From: Musa acuminata AAA Group
Lineage: Eukaryota; Streptophyta; Magnoliopsida; Zingiberales; Musaceae
DNA length: 64,000 nucleotides
Reading direction: 5' to 3'
Assembly: GCF_036884655.1 (NCBI RefSeq)
Contig: NC_088339.1
Span: forward strand, 32,139,001 to 32,203,000
Part shown: positions 13,401 to 25,740 of the stretch, one piece after another
Numbering within the stretch: position 1 is the first letter of the stretch
Layout of the letters: each line of letters begins with the position of its first letter
The notes under the pieces: model-generated
Database searches by the model: none
What the model was told of the DNA's origin: nothing
What the model saw: the letters and a program-made list of their open reading frames with translations, nothing else
Made by a program: the position numbers and the translations under genes

Positions 13401-16400
13401 TATATACCACAACACTGTTAATCTTTTCTAATATAGTTCATAATGATCCATATAATTTGTCTTGTCAAGACAAACTTATTATTACATTCAACTATAATAT
13501 GCATAAACATAAATGTAAACAGAATAGCAGAAATAAATAACTTTAATTAAGCAAGAAAAAATGTCAATAATAACATCCACCTGAACACGAGTCATTATAT
13601 CTTTTATGGTTTGCTTACAAGCCTCATTTTAAAAATATGTTATTTAAATATTTTATACTATAAAGCCTTAGTAAATGGATCAACAATCATCAAGGTGGTG
13701 CTTAGGTTCTTAATTGACACTTATTGTTTTTGGACTCTTTCTCTAACCACAAAGTATTTTATCTTGATATGCTTGGAACCACTAGAGTAATTGTCATTCT
13801 TAAAGAAGAAAATTGTTGTGGTGTTATCACAAAATATTTTCAGCGGCCTAGCAATTAAGTTGACCACACCAAGTCTTGAGATGAAATTTTACAGTCATAA
13901 AATTTGATTTGTGCCCTCAAAACATGTCATAAATTCAGCTTTCACGGTTGATGATGCAATAAGCAATTACTTTAACTTTCCTAAGATTTAATAAAAAATA
14001 CATCCAATCAAATAATCAAAATATAGTCATGATTAGATTCAATAACAATTAAAAAATAAATCATAGATATAAAGAAAAAATTCTTAATTTCTTAGGGGAA
14101 AGACTATAATTTTGTTGATAGGATATAAAGCAAAATTAGAACTTATAAAGGGCAAAACTATCAAAAAGATTAAAATAAAATTAATGAGATATATAAGGGT
14201 AAAACTGTAGTTTTATAAAAGAACCCCTACCGCCACCTGGTAACCGTCGCCTGTGTGGCTGTCACCTACGCGACCAACCTAGTGCACGGCCCGCGGTCGT
14301 CGCTTGCGTGGCCGTCGCGATGCACGGCCAATGAGGCAGATGACTTGCCGCTTGCGTGGCCATCACGATGTGTGGCTATTGCTATACATAGCCACTTGCT
14401 GCTACCACCTGTGTGGCCGCCACAATGTGCAACCATCATTGTGCGCAGCCGCCTACTACTGCTGTGGTGCATACGCTACCCGACACAGTCGCCCATGGCC
14501 AACAAATCCACCATAGTGGCCACACGCAACGATGCTATTGCAGTCGCTGCACAACCACTATCGCTGCCACAAGACTATCGATCATTGAAGATCGCAGTCC
14601 TCAATAATACTATCGTCGACAACAAGATATCGACGATAATACATTGATCTAATACAAGGAACCTTAAGTCGCCTATAAGCAAGCGACAAGACAGAATAGA
14701 TAGGAAGTTAGATCGATAATATACACGGATCATTTAAGCATCATAAATCAAAGTTAACAAATCTAAGGTATTTGATTTCAAGAAACTCGACTCTGCTATC
14801 AATTGTAAACATAAAAACTATAATATGCTACTGTTATGTGCATGGTTTGCAGTACCGGTCCGTACCGGTCCGACAGGCTTCCGGTACTGTAGCAGTACTG
14901 TAGCACCATTATACCGTACCGTACCAGTACCGAGCCCAGGTCGAAACTCCGGTACGGTACGGTATTGCGAACCTTGGTTATGTGGAACTTTAATGCCAAG
15001 ATTGAAATTAAATAACAATATATCAGATTTACGATGCGTACCTTTCGATGTCATCTAGAAAAACCTTTATTTGATCTACAAGGGCACCATTCTCGGATTC
15101 AAAAACTACAGTGTTGTCGATCTATAAGGAGAACTAGACTCACCTTCTCCTCTTTTCCTATCCTTTCACAGAACCACTATGATTGATGGATTAAAGACAA
15201 GGGAGGCTGAGAGAGAAATCATAATCTCTCAATGATTATCATGTATCCACGTCTCATGGTCTCATGTCTCTATCTCGTATCCATAATATTTAGACCCTAA
15301 AAAGTCTTATATATATATATATATGAACGAAAGTAGAGGGTATAGCATAAGTAATTAAGAGAGTTCCTCTCCTCAAGGTCATCTCCTAAGGAATCCTACT
15401 ATAATTGGATTTCCTTTCTATTGGCTAATAACCGTCAACAGAATCCAATCAGAACTATAATATATCTTATCAAATTAGATAGGACCACATAATCTAAAAA
15501 CTTGCACTAAGATTAGGAACCATAAATACTGTTTGGATTCCGAAAGTAAATAAGGCAGAAAGAAGGCTTGATCAATGGAAATCTAAGCTGTTATCATACA
15601 GCGGAAGATAGTTACATAAGTCCCATTGACTATATGAATATATTCAAATTACCTAGTTGGACAGTCAAAGGTAATGACAGAGCTACAAGACAGTTCCTTC
15701 AAGGAAAAAACACAATGAGGCAAGTGTCAGTAGCTGTAAACTAGGATCAAGTGTGCAAGAAAAGAGAGATGGAAACTTAAGTATCAATTAAAACACAAAT
15801 CACAAAGGAATGCATTAACTGAGACACTGCATCCTCTGCAGCATTGAAACAGAAGACATTCCACACATTAATCACTTGCCCCCATCAAGCATTTCTGGTG
15901 GGGAAAGCTCAAATAATTTTGGAATGCGACAGATTACCCTTGCAACTTGACTCAGTTAATTGGTGAATGGACAAGGATAAGAGTGAATAAGAATGTAAGA
16001 GTGACAAAATACTTGCCACCATCATGCATTTCAGGCGGGGAAAGCTCAAATAATTTTGGAATGCGACAGATTACCCATGCAACTTGACTCAGTTAATTGG
16101 TGAATGGACAAGGATAAGAGTGAATAAGAATGTAAGAGTGACAAAATACTTGGAAGGAATGAAATAGATAATTCTTCAGGAACAAAGGGAGAAAGAACAA
16201 TGCTTGAGGCTGAGCTAGACAGTCCAGCTTTTCTACCAAACACAAAAAAGCTCCAATACAATAAGCTCGATGATGCACTGAAGGTCTAGTAGTCCTAGTA
16301 ATCATCTTACTTGCTAAACATGTCCTTTCCAATAAATATTTTACTTCAGTCTCCAAATTTTATAACATATACAACCATACTGGATAGTGTATACAGGTAA

Positions 16401-19400
16401 CTATGCATGTGCACTCTGCATTTCTAATTACATATGCAACACCATTATAATTTTTGTACAGTATTTACTATGAAAGAAATACACAGAAAGAAATGGATTA
16501 GGTAGAAATCATCTTTGCAATAATGATTTTTCTTTTACACAACCAAATGCATCAAATGTAAGTTACTATAATTGACTAAACAATTCTATATAAGACAATT
16601 TAATTTAAAGAAGCTATTGAAATCCAAAGTCGTGTATGTTATGCTCTTAAAGAAAAGAAACCATCTATACTTCCTACTCAAGTGTCTGCAAGCAGACAAA
16701 ACCAACTGCTCCCTTAATTGGTTTCAAAAGAGATGGCTATGCATGAATATAAGCTTGCAAGGAATGCAGAAAGCAGCATCCAAAACAATTTATTTATTTC
16801 CATAATGCACACGTGCAAAGATTCAGAACATGCACCAAACCTGTGGAGACTTTTGAGCAGCTATTTTCAAGTCTTCCACTGCTCCATCCCAATCTTCTGT
16901 TAGAAGTTTAGCTTCACCTCGCTGCAAAGAAGAAGCTAGGTCTCTTAAACAATGGCCACCAACTCTGAGCAAAAAAGACTACTTGTGCAAGAAGTACTAC
17001 TGCAATATATTATAGGAACTTCTGGGACACAAAAAATTGTGGTTATTGTTTATCAAAATAATCATATAAAAAATCATATCATAGAAAGAAATAAAATCTG
17101 AAAAATACAGCAATTAGCAGTTGTGAGATGCAATAGTAGGAGAAATCATCACTTAGTCAAAGAAGGCAATTTGAACATGTAAATAACTTGGCAACTTAAT
17201 TACTGCATAGGCCACATTGATCTGAGGTCCAATACATTAGGAAAATCCAGGCTACAGAATTATTTAATCACTTTAATAATAAACATTTCAATCTAATAAT
17301 ATTCCACAGTAAGATCACCATCAAGTAAAATTTAAACAAATGTCTTTCACAAACAAAGATATCTGGGAAATGCAGAAATAAGAAAGGATCTTAGATGAAT
17401 GGCCTTCAGGTGTCCACACCAATTTTCATCCACAAAAAAGGTTGATAAGTTAAGAAGTAACCCTTGTCACTAAGGCATGCTGATACTTGAACAGACACAT
17501 ACCATATGTACATAGCTTGCCTGAGTGGGCTACTACCTACTCATTCTCTGTAACACTACCTTTTTTTTCACTTGACCTATTTATCCATCCAATAAAACCT
17601 TCAAACTGTTATGTGCACTTGATCCACATGCCAATGACTCAGGAAGCAAGACTTTCATTTTCATGGCATGCTCTCACGGCAGTAATTTGCATTGTAGGGG
17701 CAAGAGAGGTACCAATTGGCACAGGCACCATACAGCCTATAGCTACATTGTAACATCCAACAGAATTGTGGTGCACCAGGGTCATGCCACAATGGTACCT
17801 GCCAGTCAGCATGAATAAACATGGCATGTGGAATTCCTGTTGAATAGTACTCCACATGGATGTGATCTTTGCACTCCTAACATATTACCAGAATTCAGAA
17901 CCTCTGATCCTATTCAAAATTATGTCACTGATGAACATAGTTCTACTTTTGGTCAAACCTTAACCTATATATCTCTAAAATATTAGGGGACTAGAGAGGG
18001 TAGCAAGAAATGATCGTGGATGTACTTTAGCTGCAGGCAGCATACAATAATATTAAATGAATTTTCAGAACAAATATTTTGATATATTGGATTCACAAAT
18101 TCAATGGCTTGGAAAGTGTTTTAATTTCATTAAAAATGCATCTAAGTACACTGTTTTCAGGGTGTTCAAAAATTGTTTGTAAAAATTATGAAACTACAAT
18201 TGCTCCAGACATGTTCAGATTATAGTTTCTACTTTCTAACAAGATTACAAGTAAACTGAGTAAGTAATACATCCAACAGAGTTTGAAAAACAAGATGTCA
18301 AAACAGAAACATGAACAAGCATTATTCCATAGGCACTCTGGTAGAGCTTCCAGCACTTATGTTGAAGTATCATGTCTATATGTTCACTCTGCACCCCTTA
18401 GTGCCGGTCAAATGATAAAAATAGAATGAGGACTGATAGAACTTGAGAATATAGCCACTCAAAAGGTCATAACAAACCTGGACCAAGGCCTCAACAAGCT
18501 CTTCATCAATGTTGAGCACTTCTGTGCAACTATCAATAGCATCTTTTCCTCTCCCAAGTTTAACCAAAACCTTGCACAATCCAAGGTGAAGGTGCACGTT
18601 ATGTGCTGTGTGATTGGGGTCCAATGCAAGGGCAGCCTTGAAGTCCTCAACAGCCACACGTAACTTTCCCTTAGCAGCATTGTCTTCTGCCTGAAAGAAT
18701 CTCAGTAATGTAATGAATATTCTAATAGTTAATGATATTAGAATTTACATAACGCTTCTAAATTATCGTCCTTTTCTTACACTTTTTGTCTTCTTTAGCA
18801 GATTTTTTAATCCAAAATATGCTTTCTTCAGATCACTATGCTCTGGGTCTAGACGCAGCCCTTTCTGATAGTGCCTGGTAATCATAAAAGAAATTTTAGA
18901 AGCAACATTAAGATCCCTAAGTGGAAGTTCCAATAAAAATTCAGAAAAGCAAACCTCAATGCAACATCATGATCGGAGAGATAATAATATGCCCGACCAC
19001 GTACTAGGAGTGCCTCCAAGTTATCTTCATCTTCTTTTAGTATAAACCCACTTTCTGAAATTACACTAGAGTAATCTTTCAGAGCCAACAGTAGTTTCAC
19101 CTTGAGAATTTTTGCCTGCAAATACAAACTTACGCAGCGTAAGACTGCAGCAAATAGATAAATATCTTGTCTAGTATGCATAACTGAACATAATATATTC
19201 CAAAAAGTACCTCCAAGCAGCCTGACGAATAGACAAGGACAATTTTATTAATGTAGTCCAGTGCTTTTGAATGGTCACCGGAGTCAAAATGACTATATGC
19301 AGAATTCAGTGCATCTTGGGCCTGCAATGACTTAGAAAGATCCTTCTCAACTGAAGAAGTTCCAGGCTTTAGCTCCAGGAATTTTTTGTAGTCCTTCCCA

Positions 19401-22400
19401 GAGTCCTCAAACCTGCATTTGTCAATGTTTTCCTTATTTCTGTCATAAAAGCTATATCACCCACAAAAGTCAGAATTCCTGTGTCATTGTGTAGCTATTA
19501 CTTTTGACCAAACTGTGGTATGTGGTTACCATCCACTATGTTTATTGATTTTAAGGAACTCTTTTGTTTTTGAATTTATAATATCTAGAAAACTCTCGTG
19601 GGTTAGTTATGTATGACTCATCAAGGTCAGCTCTGGCTTTTGTATAATCATTATAAGACACCAATTTAGGGATGCAAAATTATTTTACGTCTAACATGCA
19701 ATATAGGGAATTCATCAGCAGCAAGACCTTATCATCCCAATCCTCCTCTTTCTTCCCCTTCAGTTGCTTCGTTTTTTCATGTAGGTTTTGACTATTTAGA
19801 TTTCATTATTCTCCGAAAGATACCTTCATGTGAGATCCACAAAAGGCCATCTTACCCAATACACTACATATGCTTTTTCTGCCCGACACGCTATGTTCAA
19901 TTCTCTGGAGGCAAATATATAGTTGCAATAAGTTCAGCATCATATTGTCAAAAATCTAAAGAACAGTAAATGGCTGCTCAAACAACTTAAAAGCTACAAG
20001 CCTCTTCTTAGACAGAAATGCTAACACTTATTATTTTCCAAGCTCAAGTCACCATATTTTCTTATACTTTGTGATATATTCAACCAAACAAAATGAAGAA
20101 TGAAGATACAAACTTCAGATTCTCGATGAAACAAATCGGTGCCTGTTAAATGGGTTACTAAGATGCTTTGTGAGTAATCACCGCATCAAAAAGTTAAGCA
20201 TACTAGAACATTTAATTTGATCACAATAGAAGAGAAGATGAAAGAAAATACAGCACATATCTGCTGAAAGTTATTTGTCACTTTCTTGCATCACTCCATT
20301 ATTTAAGACCTTTAACAACAATGATTCTAGATCCAACATTGCAAAGAAGAATTATCAAACAAGGTACAACTTTGGTGGCGATAATGATACAAATTATGAT
20401 CCCCTCAGATAATTCCATTCTATATATCACCTCTAAGACTTATTCCAGGAATAAGAACCATATACCTTCAAGGCTTCAACAATCTTCTCGCTTTGTCTTA
20501 AAAATGTTAAGCAGATATATACACAATATTCCATTCTAGATACTATATCTTATTGTTTGTTTTCCAATTCACAAGTTATTCTAAACACTTCAGTACAAAT
20601 GGTAAGACCCATACTAAAAGCATCAAAAAAGCTTTTTCTGTTGCATCATCAGTTCATGACTTGTTGCAATGCCAGACAAACAAACAAAATGAATTGATAC
20701 AAGGTCAGCAAACAACAAAATATTAAATAAACATACCTACATAGGTGAAGAAAAGCAGTAGCACGCTGCTGGTAGGCCTCTGATAGATTTGGATCTGCTT
20801 CTATAGCAGCATTTAAAAGTCCAACTGCATCGTGGTGTCGCTTCACTTTTATCATTTCAGAGGCTCTTTTCAATAAGTCTAGAGCATCACCTGTTTGGCT
20901 GTCTTCATATATGCTAAAGCAGGATCAGAAAACTACAAAGTCTGGGATTATATAAATTTTGTATATAACTTAATAATTGTATTAAAACAATAGAAATAAC
21001 CACCAGAAAACACTCTTTGAAAGAAGGTACAAACAAGAGTCATTTTAAGTTTACATTAGATAGAGCAATAGAATTGTAAGTGTAATTTTAGCATTAGAAA
21101 ATATAATAACCTATTCAATTACTGGAATGAGATGTAATCATTAGTTAAAACTTGGCATCAAAGCCCTTTTGCAGGTCTATGCAATCAAAGTAAAGCATGA
21201 AACCAATCGGTAAACCTGTCTGTGGTTGTCTATGTTCTATCTAGAATCTACGAATGGCAATTTGGAAGCAAATATAGAGAGGTCAAACAAAAAGAGGCTG
21301 TCGTAGTAGCATATTATGAGAAAAGAAAAGACAAGAATGACAAGCAAATAATTATTAGAACAGATGGAGACGTGTGTATTTTTAAATTTGGCAGTTCCTT
21401 GGTTTCAGTAACTTTGCTCTATCGTCTGGGTTTTCAATCAGAAGTTGTGAGCATATTAGAATTGCCATGAATACCTCTCCACATCGACAATATAGTTTCT
21501 TTTGTCTACAGAAACAAAGGGAAATTATGATAAATACTAAGCTCATAATAGAGGTAATATGTGCTCTATCAGCCTATTAGTGTTTCTAATGTCCTTAGAA
21601 TGATAAACTATATGCTCAATCCTATCAATATATCCTCTTGCTAGAAAGTGTTCAAAAAAGGCATCCATCTTCTATCACTTATAATGAATTTTGCATATCA
21701 CAGACCCTCTAAGAGAATACTTTCTACAGTTTTTGGAGCAATCATGCTCCAGGATCATCATATAGGTTTCCTATGTATCTGGCACATCAAGCTATCTACA
21801 ACATCAGCCACTCTAACCAACATATTCAGGCACAAAAGAGTCAGTTGTGGTTGTCCCATGCAAATAATTAAATGTACCTTCCAACAAAATGATGAACTCA
21901 AACAAGATTAATTCTAATCATGCCCAGAAAGCTAAATGGTTAAAGGATGTGCTAATCAGAAAAAATGACTAAGGTATTGATAAATTTTTTGTTTTAATTT
22001 TTATGATATAACCATAATTCTAGAAACCTATAGAGCCTAACAATTATCCTTTCGAAAGAAATTTGCTAAACGTCGAAGCGCTACTTCACCAACGAGGCAT
22101 TAAAAGTCCAGTCTTCCACTCAAATACAAGTTTGTCTCTCTCTTTTTTTCCTCTCCCTTTGACTTAGTGTTCATCCTTAGGAAAATGCTAAGTGGATTAA
22201 AGTACATAAAATCACTTGTTTTTATCAGCTTAACCTCAAGGAATCAATTTGAGGCTCTTACTAAGCACCCCAAGCAACAAACTTGGAGGCACAGCAGTTA
22301 GCAGCACCAAGCGATCTACAACATCAACCACAGAACCAAAAAAACCAAATGGCTTAAAGACCAAAAGGTCCACAACGAGTACCGCATTTGACACATCAAA

Positions 22401-22411
22401 TCTAGAATCAT
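10415..22411 (-). CDS. P58IPK/DNAJC3-type ER co-chaperone (TPR + J domain), nine exons
   Basis: An ER-lumenal DnaJ protein that holds unfolded clients with TPR repeats and passes them to the Hsp70 BiP. Exons (minus): 22411-22323 (tentative), 20913-20737, 19412-19211, 19115-18955, 18874-18781, 18690-18478, 16921-16841, 12138-11920, 10585-10415; about 468 residues, close to the family size. Exon 1 gives a hydrophobic signal peptide ([11 protein letters not shown]). Exons 2-7 carry the TPR array, with family-diagnostic strings such as [20 protein letters not shown] and [10 protein letters not shown]. Exon 8 is the J domain ([10 protein letters not shown], with the HPD triad in LQWHPDKN), and exon 9 is the Gly/Phe-rich tail ending GGFGF. 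The exon 1 donor is weak: AT|GTTGTA or TG|GTTGAT both keep phase, so the signal-peptide end is uncertain. Intron 7 (about 4.7 kb) holds a retroelement. An ER-stress element lies upstream. Confidence 0.93.
11096..11278. mobile_element. Old hAT-like MITE, copy A (intron 8 of the P58IPK gene)
   Basis: A 183-bp element flanked by the 8-bp direct repeat ATCTAAAA (11088-11095 and 11279-11286). Its right end, CGGTACAATAAACCTTG, resembles the ...CGAACCTTG end of copies B and D, and the interior has the same CCGATATGTACC / GGTATG style. It is the most diverged copy. Confidence 0.6.
12629..13157 (-). repeat. 3' LTR of the copia-type element
   Basis: 529 bp, TG...CA on the minus strand. It is the downstream LTR relative to the element's own direction. 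It aligns along its full length with 14804-15499 except for the MITE inserted in that copy. Confidence 0.88.
13158..14803 (-). other. Interior of the copia-type element
   Basis: The left part is AT-rich with pol remnants. About 14224-14640 is an unusually GC-rich block of degenerate repeats built on GTGGCCGTCGC-like units; in the element's orientation it lies just after the primer-binding site. Open frames in that block are repeat artefacts and match no family I know. Confidence 0.7.
14804..15499 (-). repeat. 5' LTR of the copia-type element, interrupted by a MITE
   Basis: Same sequence as the other LTR but longer, because it contains MITE copy B (136 bp plus an 8-bp duplication). It also has a short (TA)n run near 15309-15324. 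Without the insertion it is about 552 bp. Confidence 0.88.
14841..14976. mobile_element. hAT-like MITE, copy B, nested in an LTR
   Basis: A 136-bp element flanked by GTTATGTG on both sides (14833-14840 and 14977-14984). Terminal inverted repeats are readable: CATGGTTTGCAGTACCGG at the left against CAAGGTTCGCAATACCG as the complement of the right end. The sister LTR lacks it and shows a single target site, so it is a clean insertion. The 8-bp duplication and the CA...TG ends suggest the hAT superfamily. Confidence 0.85.
15874..16147. repeat. Recent 137-bp tandem duplication in intron 7
   Basis: The block starting ACTTGCC at 15874 repeats at 16011 with only a few differences over 137 bp, including GGGGAAAGCTCAAATAATTT and GAATGCGACAGATTACCC. 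The near-identity indicates a young duplication. Confidence 0.9.
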
Positions 22412-22967
22412 GAGCTCCGAAAGGCTCCAATCACGAAACGAAGAAGAAACAACAATGATAGAGTACCCTGGGCGGAGAAGACCGGCCGGTGGAAGGCGGA
22501 GAGCAGGTGGAAGAAAAGAAGGGGCAGGACCGCGGTGGCGGCCGAGCGTCGGATCCGCACGACCATCGAGAAGATGGTTCACCGATTTTTCCCAGGGCGA
22601 CGAATCGATGAAGGGAAGAGCAGATCGAGGAGAAAGTGGTGGCTACTGATCGGTCGTGGAAGCTGCGTCCCTCGGCTCGTCGCTGTCCGAGATTTGGCTT
22701 CCCCCCACCCCACCCCCCTTGTTTTCCTCTCTTGTTCTAGTTTCTAGTTCGGTTTTCCTCCCATTTCTAATGGCGTTTCCCTTCGGTAATTTGAATATCT
22801 ACAGGAACGCTTCGATTCGAAACCCGCTTTCTTACCTGTTATAGTGTCGAAGCCTGTTGTGGGACTCACATAAATCACCAATGAAAAGGCAGATAAGACT
22901 CAGGGAAGGGCGTTAAGAAAATGTAGATGACGCATTTTTATTCTAGGACCTCGCCACCGGGGCGATA

Positions 22968-22974
22968 CACGTCA
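22968..22974 (-). promoter_or_regulatory. TGACGTG core (UPRE / bZIP site) upstream of the P58IPK gene
   Basis: On the minus strand the sequence reads TTGACGTGT, containing the TGACGTG core recognised by unfolded-protein-response bZIP factors. It lies 557 bp upstream of the tentative ATG and only 7 bp from the CCAAT-N9-CCACG element. Confidence 0.5.
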
Positions 22975-22980
22975 ATTCGG

Positions 22981-22999
22981 CCAATGAGGGGCGCCCACG
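22981..22999 (+). promoter_or_regulatory. Perfect ER stress response element (CCAAT-N9-CCACG)
   Basis: CCAAT at 22981-22985, nine bases, then CCACG at 22995-22999: an exact ERSE. It is in reverse orientation relative to the P58IPK gene, 570 bp before the tentative start codon; this class of element is known to act in either orientation, bound by NF-Y plus an ER-stress bZIP. The family of the downstream gene makes the site meaningful. Confidence 0.7.
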
Positions 23000-24230
23000 T
23001 AAACCATGGCCCTTACGCTCGGTTTTCTACTGCGGGCTTCACAAGCCCGGCCTGCTGTGAACCGCATGAGACGCATTTGCGAGCCAATGAATAATGATTA
23101 GGGTTTTGAGTCTAATAGTATCATGCTACTGTCATGAATGATCTTTTTCATTGGGTGCATGAAATTTTATTTTGACAGTATGATATAAAATACTCTCTTA
23201 ATATGTTTAATTTCAAAGTTCATGATAGGATCAACAAAAGAGAGAGAGACTCCTTGAAATATCACATTTGTTTTATATCTAAATGATATGGTCAAATTTG
23301 ATTGGCAAAGATATCACAGCCACTCAGTATCACAGCCTCTATAGTTTTATACCAATTCTTAATCAGACTATTATATACCAATAACATGTTATTATGAACT
23401 GAACTAAAAAACAAAAACATTTGCCCCATTGTTATGCTGTAACTAATCATGCTTTGAAAACCATCAATATCGAAATCAATGGGAAAAAAATGAATCAATC
23501 TATGTATTCCAGCCAGACCTGGTAGAAATAGCATCTGCCTTCTCTGCTACTTCTTCACCCACAGAAATGGCACTTAAACATATTGATGCTCTGATCCACC
23601 AAGTCTTCTTATAATCAAATTGCAGACAAGCTGATTAGCTTAAAGATAAACATTAGATTCAGATCAATATTTATCAAGACTCTAGTACAGAAGGGAATCG
23701 AGCTATGGGTAACTCTACTGTGATGTCAAAAATAAAAGATGAAGTGCATTTAAAGTTTAAACTGTTGAACCCAAATGAGATTTAATGGCAGAAAAAAAAA
23801 AATAAAGTTTTTTTGTGCGTGCCCGCCGAGAACCAGTAATAAGCATGGTTCAGGTGAAAGTTACAACACACCTATTTTTAGCAGGTTAAGTGGTAGTCGA
23901 AAAGTAATAACCAGAAGAAGCAAAACAGTACATAAAAGAAAAGAAAAGCACAATTTTCCTTCCACCACAAATACAAGATTAAGATAACAAGTCCTGCCCC
24001 TCACTAATGAATTGACTATCTAGTGGTCAACTCAACAAATGGTTATAGGACATAAACTCCAAAAGACGTGCTTGACATGTATTTGCATTTGCAATTCAAC
24101 ATGAGGAATCCTCTTAAGTCCTGGCACATAGAGCCACAACGTTACGTATTCATCCGGTATGCGCACCTTTGTACATGGAATCTGCCACTCTTCCACCACT
24201 TATCTTGGTAATTGCTGCAAATGATCTTTG

Positions 24231-24440
24231 AAAGTGTCATTTCTTGAGCCCAGATTCTGGAAGAGGAGGACGAGAACCCAAAATGAGCTTATTATCCATG
24301 TGAAGTAGGAAAGAAGAGCTACACATCATAGTAAGTGCTGCAATTAATAATTTAAAGTGTTATTTCTTAAGCCCAGACTCCAGAAGAGGATGAACACCCA
24401 AAATAAGTTTATCGTCCATGTGATAAGTAAAGAAAATGCC
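24231..24440. repeat. Diverged tandem duplication, period 123 bp
   Basis: AAAGTGTCATTTCTTGAGCCC at 24231 recurs as AAAGTGTTATTTCTTAAGCCC at 24354. Both copies continue through AGAAGAGGA and ACCCAAAAT blocks and a matching TCCATGTGA. Confidence 0.75.
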
Positions 24441-24818
24441 AGACAACTCAAGGGTCAGCCACTTTGGGTGGCATCAATCAATACATCTCCAATGCAAGAG
24501 AGACAATTGAAGACAACAAATTATATGAATTGAGCTGGTGCTGTTCATACAGATCAAAAGGCTGGAAAATATCAGAGAAGATGTTTCAGCAGAGGACAAA
24601 AGGCGAAGATAGATAAAAAGAAAGAGGGATAAAAGTAAGATATCTTCAGGTATAAAACAGAGGTAACAACAAGAGGCAGCCTGATAGAACTAATGTTATT
24701 CCAATTTTTTTTTTTCACCTACAGTTTGCATTAACAGTAACTCTAACCCTCATTCAAATAACTTTAAACAAACACATCATTTTTTTTTCAAATGATTATG
24801 TCAAGAAAAGATGACATA

Positions 24819-25158
24819 TTTAGGCCATATCCCTATCCGTACATGGGACACATAACTAATTCATCTTTTATCAGTAAGTTTGATAGAACACCATCCATAC
24901 TTACATAGATGGAACTGCAACTGCCCCGAGTTTGAACCTGGAATTTTAACTACCATATGTGTGCAATTGAGTCTTCCATCCAGGTCCATATTTAGGGCAT
25001 ATCACTATTCATACATGAGGCATCCGACTGAATCATCTACTAAGGGTAAATTGGTTAGACCACCCTCCATCTTCACAAAGATGGAAGCTGCATCTGCTCT
25101 AGTGAATCTGAAATGTTAACCATCAAACATAAGGAAATGATTCTTCCATCTAGGCCCA
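24819..25158. repeat. Diverged tandem duplication, period about 172 bp
   Basis: Units start TTTAGGCCATATC (24819) and TTTAGGGCATATC (24991) and share GATGGAA, AATTTTAAC/AAATGTTAAC and CTTCCATC-AGG blocks in the same order. It looks like an old duplication of non-coding sequence. Confidence 0.7.
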
Positions 25159-25740
25159 CCTAATAGGATCAGTAGACAATCACATGGCTCTCGCTCAACA
25201 TCTATATCTATGGTAAAGGAAGCAGAAGTTAGGGATCTCCTGCATTTGGTGAACCAATTTCAACTCTCCTACTTCCTCCCTTTCTCAACTTCTGCTCCTA
25301 GCACAGAAAGGAAAAGGGATCCTAGGCAAGGATGCAAAGCCAAAATTTAGTCCACCCACCAAAAGGAAACAGTTCCCTAATTTGGCCGTTTGTAATAAAC
25401 TTGAACAGGAAGATGCTCTGGGCATTAAGCTGTCTAATTGTTCTACCGACATGACACTAACCTGTTTCAAGAATCCATCCTCCCCTTGACACTTCACTCT
25501 CCAGGACAAAGATAAAAAGATTTAAAACCTCCAATGCAACATATTTGACAACCAAAACCTACTCTCATGTAGGGCACAACCAAGGTTGTTAAACTTGCTA
25601 AAGTGCAATCTTACAGCCCAGATAAGTTGGAATCGATTGTTTAACCTCCTCCCCAGACGACACACGACTTGTTGCACCGATCATCAAAATGTTGGAATCG
25701 GCCTAACTCGCAACTCGACTCGGTAAGATCGATCAACTCG

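Larger units (their letters stand above)
12629..15499 (-). mobile_element. Internally deleted copia-type LTR retroelement in intron 7 of the P58IPK gene
   Basis: Two long direct repeats flank about 1.65 kb of interior, and the whole is bounded by the 5-bp target duplication ACTTG (12624-12628 and 15500-15504). On the minus strand the 12629-13157 LTR begins TGTTAGATTATGTGG and ends TGTTTACA. A purine-rich tract (AAGTGGGAGAA) abuts its inner edge at 13158-13172, and a degenerate primer-binding site like the one matching initiator tRNA-Met (TTGATAGCAGAGTC) abuts the other LTR at 14787-14803. About 13600-13960 keeps decayed remnants of the Ty1/copia RNase H region, including short CDN and SKHI motifs. 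No intact gag or pol remains, so it is non-autonomous. Confidence 0.88.

Noticed and set aside
14255..14647. 130-codon frame in the GC-rich interior of the LTR element
   Set aside because: Both strands are open because the DNA is a degenerate GC-rich repeat; the amino-acid sequence is repetitive and matches no gag or other family.
22410..22649. 79-codon plus-strand Arg/Gly-rich frame upstream of the P58IPK gene
   Set aside because: It lies in the GC-rich leader of the opposite gene and shows only composition bias.
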